A stretch of 64,000 nt of DNA from DASUPK01 sp963804595 (GTDB taxonomy: Bacteria; Actinomycetota; Thermoleophilia; Solirubrobacterales; 70-9). The stretch is taken from NCBI GenBank assembly GCA_963804595.1, contig CAWDQZ010000016.1:14619-78618 (forward strand). Reading direction: 5' to 3'. The notes below the pieces were generated by a model. It did not search any database and was not told the origin of the DNA. It saw only the letters and a program-made list of their open reading frames with translations. This document shows, piece by piece, positions 1 to 7,785 of this stretch. Each line of letters begins with the position of its first letter. Position 1 is the first letter of the stretch. A program made the translations under genes and the position numbers.

Positions 1-549
1 TCGTGGAACGACGCCGTGGCGGCCGGGGCGTGGACGCGTGCGTTCAAAGGCATGGGCGAGCGAATCCGGCGCGGGCTCGACCTCGAGCACTGGGCCGCAT
101 TCCCGCACTCGTTCGACCGCATCGTCGAGCTGATCCGCAAAGCGGGCGCCGGCGAGCGCGGCGAGCCGCCGGCCTCGATCGTCAGCCTCGGCGGCGACAT
201 CCACCATGCCTATCTGGCCCGTGTCGAGTTTCCGGACGACCGCGTCCGGAGCCCGGTCTGGCAGGCGGTCTGCTCCCCCTTCCGTAACGCGCTCAGCAAG
301 CGCGAGCGGCGGATCGCGCGGGCAGGCGACTCCCGTCTTGCCCGATGGGTAACCCGGATGCTCGCTCGGTCCGCCGGGGTCGACCTGCCCGAGGTCGAGT
401 GGCGGCTCGAGCAGGAGCCGACCTTCGACAATCAGTTCGCCACCATCGACATCGACGGCGAGCACATCGAGCTCCGGATCGAGAAGACCGTGCCCGGCGA
501 CTGGCGACGGCCACGGATCGACACCTCCCTGGAGCGACGCCTCGCCTAG
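1..549 (+). CDS. PhoD-like metallophosphatase, 3' part (cut by window edge)
   Basis: Frame 1 is open from the first base to the TAG at 547-549, so only the last 182 residues are visible and the start lies outside the window. The motif SLGGDIHH near visible residues 62-69, followed by AYLARVEF and later SPVWQAVCSPFRNAL, matches the C-terminal half of the alkaline phosphatase D (PhoD-like) family, where the GDIHH Asp and His residues are metal ligands. The family hydrolyses phosphomono- or diesters, usually outside the membrane. The N-terminal half, any signal peptide and the other ligands cannot be checked. Its stop overlaps the stop of the convergent TetR gene by 4 bp. Family is fairly sure; substrate unknown. 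Confidence 0.8.
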   Translation, partial: SWNDAVAAGAWTRAFKGMGERIRRGLDLEHWAAFPHSFDRIVELIRKAGAGERGEPPASIVSLGGDIHHAYLARVEFPDDRVRSPVWQAVCSPFRNALSKRERRIARAGDSRLARWVTRMLARSAGVDLPEVEWRLEQEPTFDNQFATIDIDGEHIELRIEKTVPGDWRRPRIDTSLERRLA

Positions 550-1136
550 GACTGGGACGCCGCGATGCTCTCCGCGGTCGCCCCGAGCGCGCGGACCAGC
601 ATCTCGACGAGGTCATCGCGATCCGGCTCCTGCAGCTCGAGCCAGGCAAGCATCGCGGCCTCGACATAGGAGGTCCACGCGCGCAGGCCGATCCGGACCA
701 CCGGTTCCTCCGGATCCAGCCCCATCGCCTCGGCCAGCCTCTCGACGCGCCACGATCGCGCCCGATCAAGCTCCTCCCGCACCTCGCCGAAGCTGACGCC
801 TCGCGTCATCAGGTTGCGATACCCGGCGGGATGCTCGCTGATCGCGTCCGCGAAGTTGCGCAGCCCCTCTCGCAGCCTCTCGACCGGCGGCAGCTCAGCA
901 TCGGGCTCGATCCGGGCGCGGAACGCTTCGATCAGCGGCGCGAGGCAGGCGACGTAGAGGCCCTTCTTGCTGCCGAAGTACTGAAAGACCAGGCCGTGCG
1001 AGACCCCGGCGGCCTCGGCGACTTCATCGACCGACACCTCGTCGTAGTCGCGATCGCCGAAGACCTCGAGCGCGGCGGCAATCAGCTCGAGGCGGCGCTC
1101 TCCCGCGCGCTCGCTGGTCAGGGGACGGCTCGCCAT
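546..1136 (-). CDS. TetR/AcrR family transcriptional regulator
   Basis: A 196-residue protein of normal length for TetR repressors. An N-terminal helix-turn-helix (about residues 16-60, with VDEVAEAAGVSHGLVFQYFGSK as recognition region) is followed by an all-helical ligand-binding domain of unrecognised specificity. The ATG at 1134-1136 is chosen because a -10 hexamer (TAGTCT) lies exactly 6 nt upstream, which suggests a leaderless mRNA with translation beginning at the transcript 5' end. A perfect inverted repeat GTTGAC-N5-GTCAAC overlaps the matching -35 element, so autorepression is likely. The only close co-oriented gene, the ABM-like protein at 1224-1523, lies upstream of this promoter, so the other targets are not evident from context. 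Confidence 0.9.
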   Translation of the reverse strand: MASRPLTSERAGERRLELIAAALEVFGDRDYDEVSVDEVAEAAGVSHGLVFQYFGSKKGLYVACLAPLIEAFRARIEPDAELPPVERLREGLRNFADAISEHPAGYRNLMTRGVSFGEVREELDRARSWRVERLAEAMGLDPEEPVVRIGLRAWTSYVEAAMLAWLELQEPDRDDLVEMLVRALGATAESIAASQS

Positions 1137-1142
1137 GGAGCC

Positions 1143-1171
1143 AGACTAGCCCGGGTTGACTTTCGGTCAAC
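1143..1171 (-). promoter_or_regulatory. tetR promoter with overlapping TetR-type operator
   Basis: On the minus strand TTGACC (1165-1170), a 16-nt spacer and TAGTCT (1143-1148) form a -35/-10 pair ending 6 nt before the TetR start codon. The palindrome GTTGAC-TTTCG-GTCAAC occupies 1155-1171 and covers the -35 box, the geometry expected for autorepression. Seen directly; binding by the neighbouring TetR is inferred. Confidence 0.65.
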
Positions 1172-1223
1172 ACCCAATAGTGAGTGTCTGGGCCCTGGGA
1201 GGCGGGACCACCTTGATGGGCGC

Positions 1224-1523
1224 TTAACGCGAGTAGTGGTGCAAGAGCTGTAGCTCGACGCGCTCGGGTGGGCTGGCCAGCAGCGGCTCGATGCGGTCGT
1301 TGTAGGACGCGAACTCGGGGTCGCTGTTGACCTCGTCCGCCGCCTCGCGGTCGGTGTACACCCCGATGCCACGCACCACACCGCTCGCCTCGTCACCGAC
1401 GACCATCACTGTCTGGAGCGCGGGATGGTCGCTGAGGAAGTCGGCAGCGAACTCCGAGTGGATCTCTGCGAGCTGCTCGAAGTGGCCGGGCTTGGCGCGC
1501 AGGGTGAACTCGGTGACGTACAT
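1224..1523 (-). CDS. Small dimeric alpha-beta barrel protein (ABM-like)
   Basis: 99 residues beginning MYVTEFTLRAKPGHFEQLAEI with an alternating strand/helix pattern and a C-terminal strand ELQLLHHYS. This resembles the antibiotic biosynthesis monooxygenase (ABM) or dimeric alpha-beta barrel fold, whose members range from quinone monooxygenases to haem-degrading enzymes. No catalytic signature settles the activity. The start is supported by GGAGGTCTGA just upstream of ATG. It is followed 87 bp later by the TetR gene on the same strand, but that gene has its own promoter. Fold assignment moderate, function unknown. Confidence 0.6.
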   Translation of the reverse strand: MYVTEFTLRAKPGHFEQLAEIHSEFAADFLSDHPALQTVMVVGDEASGVVRGIGVYTDREAADEVNSDPEFASYNDRIEPLLASPPERVELQLLHHYSR

Positions 1524-1669
1524 GATTCAGACCTCCTTCGGCATCTCCTCGTGCCTTCCAGGTGAAGGCGGAGCGGCCATCGTATTTGCCCGTCGCCATC
1601 CGGCGCGTGAAGTGCGTCGGAGAATCGGTCGGAGGTCACCCCCGGCGAGTTGATCCCGAGAAATCCGCA

Positions 1670-2254
1670 TCACCCCTCCGCCGTGGCAGGCGCGTAGATC
1701 ATGCTCACCACGCCTCCCCCGAGCGGACGCGATTCGACCAGGCGCAGCGCGATCTTGTCCTGCGTCTCCGCGAACAGGCGAGCTCCGGCACCGAGCACCA
1801 GCGGGTAGACCATCAGGCGCAGCTCGTCCACCAGCCCCATCCCGATCAGTGCCTGCGATAGGCGGCGACTGCCAAAGACGACGATGTCGCCGTCGAGCTC
1901 CTTCCGCAGCCTGGCCACATCCTCCGGCCAGTCATCGCCCAGCACGGTCGCGTTCCAGACGGGGTCCGTGAGCGTCGAGGAGACGACGTACTTCGGCAAC
2001 TCGTTCAGCCTGTCGGCGAGCTTGCCTTCCGCGTTGGGCCAGTAGGCCTGCAGGATCTCGTAGGTGAACCGTCCGAGCAGGAGGGCCTCGGCGTTCTGCG
2101 CCTGCTCGAGCCCGATCCCTTCCCTGTAATTGAAGTCGAAGTCCATGGCCCAGCCCCCGTGTTCGAAGCCGCCGCGGCGATCCTCATCGGGGCCGCCGGG
2201 CGCCTGCATGACCCCGTCGAGCGAGTAGCTCTGGCTTAGGGCGATCTTTGCCAT
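1670..2254 (-). CDS. Dihydrofolate reductase family protein (RibD C-terminal-like)
   Basis: 194 residues starting MAKIALSQSYSLDGVMQAPGG, the typical opening of RibD-C/DHFR-like reductases common in actinobacteria. The central EALLLGRFTYEILQAYWP and the later DIVVFGSRRLSQALI (nucleotide-binding region) followed by LRLMVYPLVLGAGARLF also fit. Such proteins bind NADPH; physiological substrates are mostly unknown and most are not true folate enzymes. The reading frame extends 23 codons further upstream, but ATG at 2252-2254 follows a good AAGGGAGAG site, so this start is preferred. It stands alone, 178 bp beyond the end of the serine protease gene. Confidence 0.82.
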   Translation of the reverse strand: MAKIALSQSYSLDGVMQAPGGPDEDRRGGFEHGGWAMDFDFNYREGIGLEQAQNAEALLLGRFTYEILQAYWPNAEGKLADRLNELPKYVVSSTLTDPVWNATVLGDDWPEDVARLRKELDGDIVVFGSRRLSQALIGMGLVDELRLMVYPLVLGAGARLFAETQDKIALRLVESRPLGGGVVSMIYAPATAEG

Positions 2255-2432
2255 TTTCGGCTCTCCCTTCGTCGGCGGGTCAGCCACACCGGAGCGGATG
2301 GCGTGATGTGCATTTGACCCCAATTAGCCGCGAAACTCATCGCTCCTCGCGGCTCTCTGCGTGAACGCAGAAATGCTGGGGCCAAAGCTGGGACCTCTGA
2401 AGGTGCCGCTTCGGACGAAAGCAGGGGTGGCG

Positions 2433-3263
2433 CTACGGCGCGTTGATGAAGTCCAGGCTCGCGGCCACGCGCGAGTAGACCGACGGCGCGGCGGGCAGGC
2501 CGCAGAGCGCGCCGCCAAAGGAGACGGTGCCAACCTCCACGGCCCCAGTCGGCGTGTCGGCGACGAGCGGCCCGCCGCTGTCACCCGAGCAGGCCGAGGT
2601 GTGGATCTTGAAGCGGCCTGGCTTCTTCCTCTTCGCACCCAGGGCGCAGATCATGCTCTCGGGCGCGAACAGGTCTCTCGTATAGGCCTTAAGACAGCGC
2701 TGGTCGGTGCGCGCTTTCTCGAAGGTCTGCTTGAGGAACGGCGAGAGGTGGACGCCGAACGGGTTGGTGGCCCCGAAGCCGGCCACGCGCAGCACCGAGC
2801 CGGGAAGCGTCGCGGCGGCGCTCTGCTGCGGGCTGGCGAGCGGGACGGGCGGCACGCTCGTCGGCTCCGCCAGGTCGAGCACGGCCACGTCGTGCAGCCC
2901 GGTCTGCTCGAAATCCGGGTGGACCCGCCCTGAGCTCACGCCGATCACCTGGCCGGCGGCCTTGTCGCGCAGGTTGGGCCGGCCGGCGATCACCTGGAAG
3001 TTTGCGAGGTTGAACCCGGCCACGCAGTGACCGGCGGTCAGCACCCTGGTCGGCCCGATCACCGACCCGCTGCAGTGCATGTGGCCCTTGCGGAAGATGG
3101 CGACGGCGTAGGGCCACTGCGCGGGGTTGGCCGCCGACCCGCCGACGATCGACGAGCGCGCAAAAGGAGCGGCGGAGGCGGCCGGCGACGCCGCGACGAC
3201 GCTCAGCGCGCAGGCGCAGGCCACGGCTGCCAGCAGGTTGCGGTATCGACGCCTCGTCTGCAT
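2433..3263 (-). CDS. Secreted trypsin-like serine protease (S1A)
   Basis: 276 residues. An Arg-rich N-terminus and a hydrophobic stretch (about 9-32) form a signal peptide; IVGG at 39-42 marks the usual activation cleavage site. The triad is intact: His79 in TAGHC, Asp125 in HDVAVLDL, Ser229 in CSGDSGGPL. The residue six before the catalytic Ser (trypsin position 189) is Ser223 rather than Asp, which predicts chymotrypsin- or elastase-like rather than Arg/Lys specificity. Probably an exported degradative protease. It lies 21 bp downstream of the transglycosylase gene on the same strand. Family certain, substrate unknown. Confidence 0.92.
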   Translation of the reverse strand: MQTRRRYRNLLAAVACACALSVVAASPAASAAPFARSSIVGGSAANPAQWPYAVAIFRKGHMHCSGSVIGPTRVLTAGHCVAGFNLANFQVIAGRPNLRDKAAGQVIGVSSGRVHPDFEQTGLHDVAVLDLAEPTSVPPVPLASPQQSAAATLPGSVLRVAGFGATNPFGVHLSPFLKQTFEKARTDQRCLKAYTRDLFAPESMICALGAKRKKPGRFKIHTSACSGDSGGPLVADTPTGAVEVGTVSFGGALCGLPAAPSVYSRVAASLDFINAP

Positions 3264-3284
3264 GATCTTCGTCCCCGGGGGCCC

Positions 3285-3944
3285 CTAGCCGAGTCCCAGC
3301 TCCTGACGGTAGTGGCGCGCGTAGTCATCGCGCTTGTCGAGCACGTCTTCGACGTATCCGCGGGTCTCGGGGAAGGGGATGTCATCGAGCCGGAGGCTCG
3401 AGCCGCCCCACGCGATCACGTTCGTCTCCCCCGCGTTGTAGGCCGCCAGCGCCGCGACCTCGTTGTTCCCGAACTTGTCCAGCAGGTAGCGAAGGTAGAA
3501 GGTCCCGTAGCGGATGTTGATATCGGGGTCGGAGAGGTCGTCGAACTTGAACGTCTGACCGCCGCTCAGGCTCTCGATCAGCTTCGCGGTGCTCGGCGTG
3601 ATCTGCATCAGACCGCGGGCGCCGGCGTGCGAGGTCTGGTCGCGGAATCGCGACTCCGCGTAGATCACGGACGCGATCAGATCGGCGGGCACCCCCTTGT
3701 CGGCGGCCTGCTGGCGAATGATGTCCTCGTGGCGCAGAGGCAGCGTGAACTCCTCGAGCGTGCGCTGGAACCGGCCACTGTTGACGAGCAGGAAGGCGCC
3801 GAGTCCGGCGACCAGCAGCGTCCCGCCGATGACCAGGGTCCGGCGCCCGCGTCGGCTCCGCCCACGCGTTCCGCCTCTCCCCTGCGACCGGCGGCGAGCG
3901 CGTCCACCGCTCCTCCGAGGGCCGGCGCGCAGGGTCGCGCTCAC
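3285..3944 (-). CDS. Membrane-anchored lytic transglycosylase (SLT family)
   Basis: 219 residues: a very basic Arg-rich cytoplasmic tail (1-34), one transmembrane helix (about 36-56, LVIGGTLLVAGLGAFLLV), then a goose-lysozyme-like SLT domain. The catalytic Glu lies in VIYAESRF, followed by the family signatures SHAGARGLMQITPSTA and ALAAYNAGETNV. It should cleave the MurNAc-GlcNAc bond of peptidoglycan with anhydro-sugar formation at the outer face of the membrane. Its ATG overlaps the coaE stop (ATGA), making it the third gene of an rpsA-coaE-SLT chain, an unusual partner for those two housekeeping genes. Confidence 0.92.
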   Translation of the reverse strand: MSATLRAGPRRSGGRARRRSQGRGGTRGRSRRGRRTLVIGGTLLVAGLGAFLLVNSGRFQRTLEEFTLPLRHEDIIRQQAADKGVPADLIASVIYAESRFRDQTSHAGARGLMQITPSTAKLIESLSGGQTFKFDDLSDPDINIRYGTFYLRYLLDKFGNNEVAALAAYNAGETNVIAWGGSSLRLDDIPFPETRGYVEDVLDKRDDYARHYRQELGLG

Positions 3945-4531
3945 CCTGGCTCCTTCGCGGTCAGTTGTTCGATCAGCTTGCGCACCTCTGCCTCCAACTC
4001 CTGGAGCGAGGAATCGTTGCGGATGAGGTGGTCGGCACGGCGCTCTTTCTCACTCTGATCGAGCTGCCTCTCCTCGCGACCGGCGAGTCCGCCCTGCCCG
4101 CGCTCGCGGAGCCGTCCATCGCGAAGCTCGTCTGCGGCGACCACCGCGACGGTCGCGTCGAAAGCGTCCTCCATCGCGGCCTCGAACAGCAGTGGCACCT
4201 CGACCACCGCGAGCTGGACGCCGGGGTCCAGGTCCTGCCGCCATTCGAGCACGTGAACGCCGACTCGCGGGTGGGTGACGCTCTCCAGCCAGGCGAGCTC
4301 ACCGCGATCGTCGAAGACGATCTCGCTGACCTTGTCGCGATCGACCAGTCCGTTCGGGGCGATCTCGCTCCCCCAGCGGTCCACCAGGGCGGCCCGCACC
4401 TCCTCGTCGTCGAGCAGGTCGTGGGCGACCTTGTCGGTCGAGAGCGTTGCGGCGCCCAGCCGCTCGAATACGGCCAGCGCTTCCGACTTGCCTGCCCCGA
4501 TCCCCCCGGTGAGACCGACGAAGCGGGTCAA
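3941..4531 (-). CDS. coaE: Dephospho-CoA kinase
   Basis: 196 residues, the normal length. The P-loop GLTGGIGAGKSEA (7-19) binds ATP, and FERLGAATLSTDKVAHDLL and the VEVPLLFEAAMEDAFD segment are characteristic of CoaE, which phosphorylates the 3'-OH of dephospho-CoA in the last step of CoA synthesis. The start codon overlaps the rpsA stop and its stop overlaps the transglycosylase start, so translation is probably coupled. rpsA-coaE adjacency is common in Actinomycetota. Assignment secure. Confidence 0.95.
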   Translation of the reverse strand: MTRFVGLTGGIGAGKSEALAVFERLGAATLSTDKVAHDLLDDEEVRAALVDRWGSEIAPNGLVDRDKVSEIVFDDRGELAWLESVTHPRVGVHVLEWRQDLDPGVQLAVVEVPLLFEAAMEDAFDATVAVVAADELRDGRLRERGQGGLAGREERQLDQSEKERRADHLIRNDSSLQELEAEVRKLIEQLTAKEPG

Positions 4532-6009
4532 CCCTGGGGGGGCGGTGGCTCCTCGGACTGAGGCTCCTCGGTCGGAGGCTCCTCGGTGGGATCCTCGGAC
4601 GGCGCCTCGTCGGAAACGACCTCCTCCGGCGGTGCCTCTGGCGCGACTTCCGCGGCCGGCTCGGCCGTCGTCTCCTCTGGGGCCAATTCCGCCACTGGAG
4701 CCGGCTCCGCCTCCGGAGCGGACTCCGCCTCCGGAGCGGGCTCCGCCTCTGGCGGCTCGATCCCCTCCGGCGGCTCGGCGTCCTCGATTACGACGTCGTC
4801 ACTGACCGGCCGGGTCGGAAGCTCCTGCCCCTCGACGCGCTTCACGCTGAGAGAGAGGCGGCGGCGTGCCTCGTCCACCTCGAGGATCTTGACCTTGAGC
4901 TCGTCGCCGGGGCGGACCACCTCGGCCGGGCTCTCGACATGGTGCTGGGCGAGCTCGGAGATGTGGACCAGACCCTCGACCCCGGGCAGGATCTGGACGA
5001 AGGCGCCGAACGCGACGATCTTGGTGACCTTGCCGTCGACGACGTCGCCCTCCTTGTACTCGTTGAGGACGCGCTGCCACGGGTCCTCCTGGGTCTGCTT
5101 CAGCCCCAGCGAGATGCGCTGGCGCTCCTGGTCGATGTCGAGAACCTTGACCCGGACCGTGTCGCCGATGGAGACGACTTCGGACGGGTGGTTGACGTGG
5201 CTCCAGGAGAGCTCGGAGATGTGGATCAGGCCGTCGATGCCCTCCAGATCCACGAAGGCGCCGAAGTCGACGATGTTCGAGATCTTGCCCTCGACCACCT
5301 GGCCGGGCTGGAGACGGCCGAGGATCTGCTCCCGGACCTCCTTGCGCTCCTCCTCGAGGACCGCGCGGCGCGAAAGGACCACGTTGTTGCGGGAGCGGTT
5401 GAGCTCGATCACCTTGCACTCGAGCTGCTGCCCCATGAACTCGTCGAGGTTCTGGACCCGGCGGATGTCGACCAGCGAGGCGGGTAGGAAGCCGCGGACG
5501 CCCAGATCGAGGATCAGGCCGCCCTTGACGACCTCGATCACGGTGCCGGTGACCGGCTCGCCCGTCTCGGCGGCCTGCTCGATCCTGCGCCAGGCCTTTT
5601 CGAAGCGGGCGCGCTTCTTGGAGAGGATCAGGCGCCCCTCCTGGTCCTCCTTGGTGAGGACGAGTGCGTCGACCTCCTCGCCGAGCTCCACCTCCTCGGA
5701 CGGCTTGACGGTCTTGCGGATCGAGAGCTCGTTGGAGGGGATGACCCCCTCCGACTTGTAGCCGATGTCGACCAGGACCTCGTCCTGGTCGATGCGCACG
5801 ACCTTCCCCGACACGACGTCCCCCTCGCTGAAGGGGTGAATGGTGGCGTCGTAGTTCGGGACGAGCTTGCCGTCGACCTCGATCAGAAGGTTGTCGGAGC
5901 TCGCGGCGCCGTTGCCGGCGCTTGGCTCCTGCTCCTGCTCGGCCTGCTGAGGCTCGGTTTGCGGCTCCTCAGCCTGCGCAGCATCTGTCGTTGTGTCCGT
6001 TTCGGGCAC
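4528..6009 (-). CDS. rpsA: 30S ribosomal protein S1
   Basis: 493 residues with four S1/OB RNA-binding repeats at about 46-115, 133-200, 218-288 and 305-375. The third and fourth have the canonical FGAFV and GL(I/V)HISEL signatures. S1 binds mRNA on the 30S subunit; the four-domain form is typical of Gram-positives and actinobacteria. A Glu-rich N-terminal segment (1-40) and a long Pro/Glu/Ala-rich acidic tail (about 395-493) flank the domains; the tail is encoded partly by three imperfect 18-bp repeats (4703-4756). GTG start at 6007-6009, divergent from the FAD oxidoreductase with only 59 bp between. First gene of rpsA-coaE-SLT. Confidence 0.96.
   Translation of the reverse strand: MPETDTTTDAAQAEEPQTEPQQAEQEQEPSAGNGAASSDNLLIEVDGKLVPNYDATIHPFSEGDVVSGKVVRIDQDEVLVDIGYKSEGVIPSNELSIRKTVKPSEEVELGEEVDALVLTKEDQEGRLILSKKRARFEKAWRRIEQAAETGEPVTGTVIEVVKGGLILDLGVRGFLPASLVDIRRVQNLDEFMGQQLECKVIELNRSRNNVVLSRRAVLEEERKEVREQILGRLQPGQVVEGKISNIVDFGAFVDLEGIDGLIHISELSWSHVNHPSEVVSIGDTVRVKVLDIDQERQRISLGLKQTQEDPWQRVLNEYKEGDVVDGKVTKIVAFGAFVQILPGVEGLVHISELAQHHVESPAEVVRPGDELKVKILEVDEARRRLSLSVKRVEGQELPTRPVSDDVVIEDAEPPEGIEPPEAEPAPEAESAPEAEPAPVAELAPEETTAEPAAEVAPEAPPEEVVSDEAPSEDPTEEPPTEEPQSEEPPPPQG
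4703..4756. repeat. Three 18-bp tandem repeats inside rpsA tail
   Basis: Three consecutive 18-bp units (4703-4720, 4721-4738, 4739-4756) differ by few bases and encode the EAxxAP peptide repeat in the disordered C-terminal tail of S1. Units in phase with codons can change in number without frameshift. Confidence 0.75.
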
Positions 6010-6068
6010 GGCCGCACAGTGTGGCAGACACGTGCTCGACGCACGGGTGTCGTTTACCTTTGCGAGCG

Positions 6069-7205
6069 ATGCCGAAGCGCCTCACCAAACGCGGGGAGCA
6101 GCGCACGCCGCTCACCGGGAGCTACGACGTGGTCGTGTGCGGGGCGAGCTTCGCTGGACTGACGGTCGCGAGGCAGTTGGCCGACTCGGGCGCGCGGGTG
6201 CTCGTGCTGGATCGATACGAGATCGGCGAGCGTCAGACCTCCGCGTGCGGCATCCCCACCGACTGGCTTCGCGTCATGGGGCTCGAGGCATCGGCCCGGC
6301 AGGAGTTCGGCGAGCTCGTCGTGCACACTCCGCACGGGACCTCGCGCTACCAGCTGCCCTGGACCTTCTCGACCTTCGACTATCGGGAGCTCTGCCGTCT
6401 GCTCTGGGAACAGTGCGACGCCGACTTCGAGACGGCGATGGTCAACGGCCGCACCGGCGAGACGGTCCACACCGACCGCGGAGACGTCTCGGCTCCCCTG
6501 ATAGTCGATGCCCTCGGCTGGCGACGGATCCTGGCCTCCGACGGCGGCTACCAGCCGCCCGACGCTCCCCTCTCGCGCGGTCTGGAGGTTCATCCCGACG
6601 GCGGCTCGGACGACCTGGAGATCTGGATCGACCGCCGCTACGTGCCCGCCGGCTATGGATGGCGCTTTCCGGCGGGCGACGAGCAGCGAATCGGCGTCGG
6701 CTCCTTCGATCCGCGCTTTCACGTCAAGGACACCACGGTGCTGCTGGCCGAAGACCTCGAGACGCCGCCGGTCCGCTACCAGGGCAACTGGATTCCGCAC
6801 AAGCTCCGCCCCGGCACGGAGGACGGGATCTTCTTCGTCGGCGACTCGGCGGGCCACTGCCTGCCGCTGACAGCGGAGGGAATCAGGACGGCCTTCTACT
6901 TCGGGATCAAGCTCGGCGACGAGCTGCGCGCCGTGGTCGAGGGGCGTCAGGAGCGCGGGGCAGCCCTACACGAGTACGCGGAGTTCGTCGACGGACACGA
7001 GTTGAAGTTCCGCTGGATGCTCCGCGCCCAGCGCCTCCTCCCCAAGCTCCCGGCCCGCGTGCAGCGGGCGGTGATCCGGGCCTGCGGGCGCAAGCGGTTC
7101 GTGGACTGGGCCTTCGGCCACTACCTGCGCATCGCGCCGCCGGAGTTCGCGGGCTCTCCACCCAAGCGCCATGACGACCGCGAGCCGGTGGCCACGGCGG
7201 CCTAG
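6069..7205 (+). CDS. FAD-dependent oxidoreductase of the geranylgeranyl reductase-like group
   Basis: 378 residues. An N-terminal Rossmann dinucleotide fold (VVVCGASFAGLTVARQLA, about 19-36) binds FAD. The second FAD contact motif GDSAGHCLPLTAEGIRTAF sits near 260 as in geranylgeranyl reductase and related flavoprotein hydroxylases. ACGIPTDWL near residue 60 also matches that group. Likely a membrane-lipid or isoprenoid reductase, but substrate cannot be read. The frame is open upstream to 5922, inside rpsA on the other strand; ATG at 6069 is preferred because it begins just before the fold and leaves the shared intergenic region free for promoters. Confidence 0.82.
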   Translation: MPKRLTKRGEQRTPLTGSYDVVVCGASFAGLTVARQLADSGARVLVLDRYEIGERQTSACGIPTDWLRVMGLEASARQEFGELVVHTPHGTSRYQLPWTFSTFDYRELCRLLWEQCDADFETAMVNGRTGETVHTDRGDVSAPLIVDALGWRRILASDGGYQPPDAPLSRGLEVHPDGGSDDLEIWIDRRYVPAGYGWRFPAGDEQRIGVGSFDPRFHVKDTTVLLAEDLETPPVRYQGNWIPHKLRPGTEDGIFFVGDSAGHCLPLTAEGIRTAFYFGIKLGDELRAVVEGRQERGAALHEYAEFVDGHELKFRWMLRAQRLLPKLPARVQRAVIRACGRKRFVDWAFGHYLRIAPPEFAGSPPKRHDDREPVATAA

Positions 7206-7206
7206 A

Positions 7207-7644
7207 TCAGCGAACGATCAGATAGGTGCCGGCGAGCAGGAGTCCCACGCCGGCTACCCGGCTCGCCGTCAGCGGCTGCTGGTCCAGGCCGAGGAAGCCG
7301 ATCCGGTCGAGCACAACCGAGGTGGTGAGCTGGCCGGTCACCACGGCGGCGGCGACCGGGCCCGCCCCGATCTGGCCCACGAGGACGAGCGCCGAGAACA
7401 CGTAGGCGGCGCCAAGGGCGCCCCCCAGCAACAGATACCAGTCGACGTGAGCGACGTTGCCGATGCCGCCGCCCTTGCCACTGAGCAACACGATCGACGC
7501 GAGGAGGACGGTCCCCACCGCGAATGAGATCGTGGCCGCGGCAAAGCTGCCCGTGTGCTTGCCGAGCGCGGCGTTGATCGGGGCCTGCAGGGCGACGCCT
7601 CCGCCAACGACGGCCATGATCAGGACGGCGAACCCGCGATCCAT
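7207..7644 (-). CDS. DMT-superfamily membrane protein (YdcZ/DUF606)
   Basis: 145 residues with four to five hydrophobic helices, starting RGFAVLIMAVVGGGVALQAPINAALGK and including ATISFAVGTVLLASIVLL, LGGALGAAYVFSALVLV and VVTGQLTTSVVLDRIGFLGL. This is the YdcZ (DUF606) half-size transporter family, thought to act as a small-metabolite exporter in the plasma membrane. A TTG at 7671 is an alternative start; ATG at 7642-7644 better matches the family opening. Convergent with the FAD oxidoreductase (1 bp between the stops). Confidence 0.85.
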   Translation of the reverse strand: MDRGFAVLIMAVVGGGVALQAPINAALGKHTGSFAAATISFAVGTVLLASIVLLSGKGGGIGNVAHVDWYLLLGGALGAAYVFSALVLVGQIGAGPVAAAVVTGQLTTSVVLDRIGFLGLDQQPLTASRVAGVGLLLAGTYLIVR

Positions 7645-7785
7645 CGCGCGTGATCTTCGCGGATCGCTCAATCGTTGTGATCTTCAAGCCGATTCCGAGT
7701 TCAAGCGCCTGACCTCCCGGCTTCTGGCCGGTCCAGCCCTGCGCTTCCAGCTCGACGGCCGACTCGTATCGCTCGTCCGGGACGG

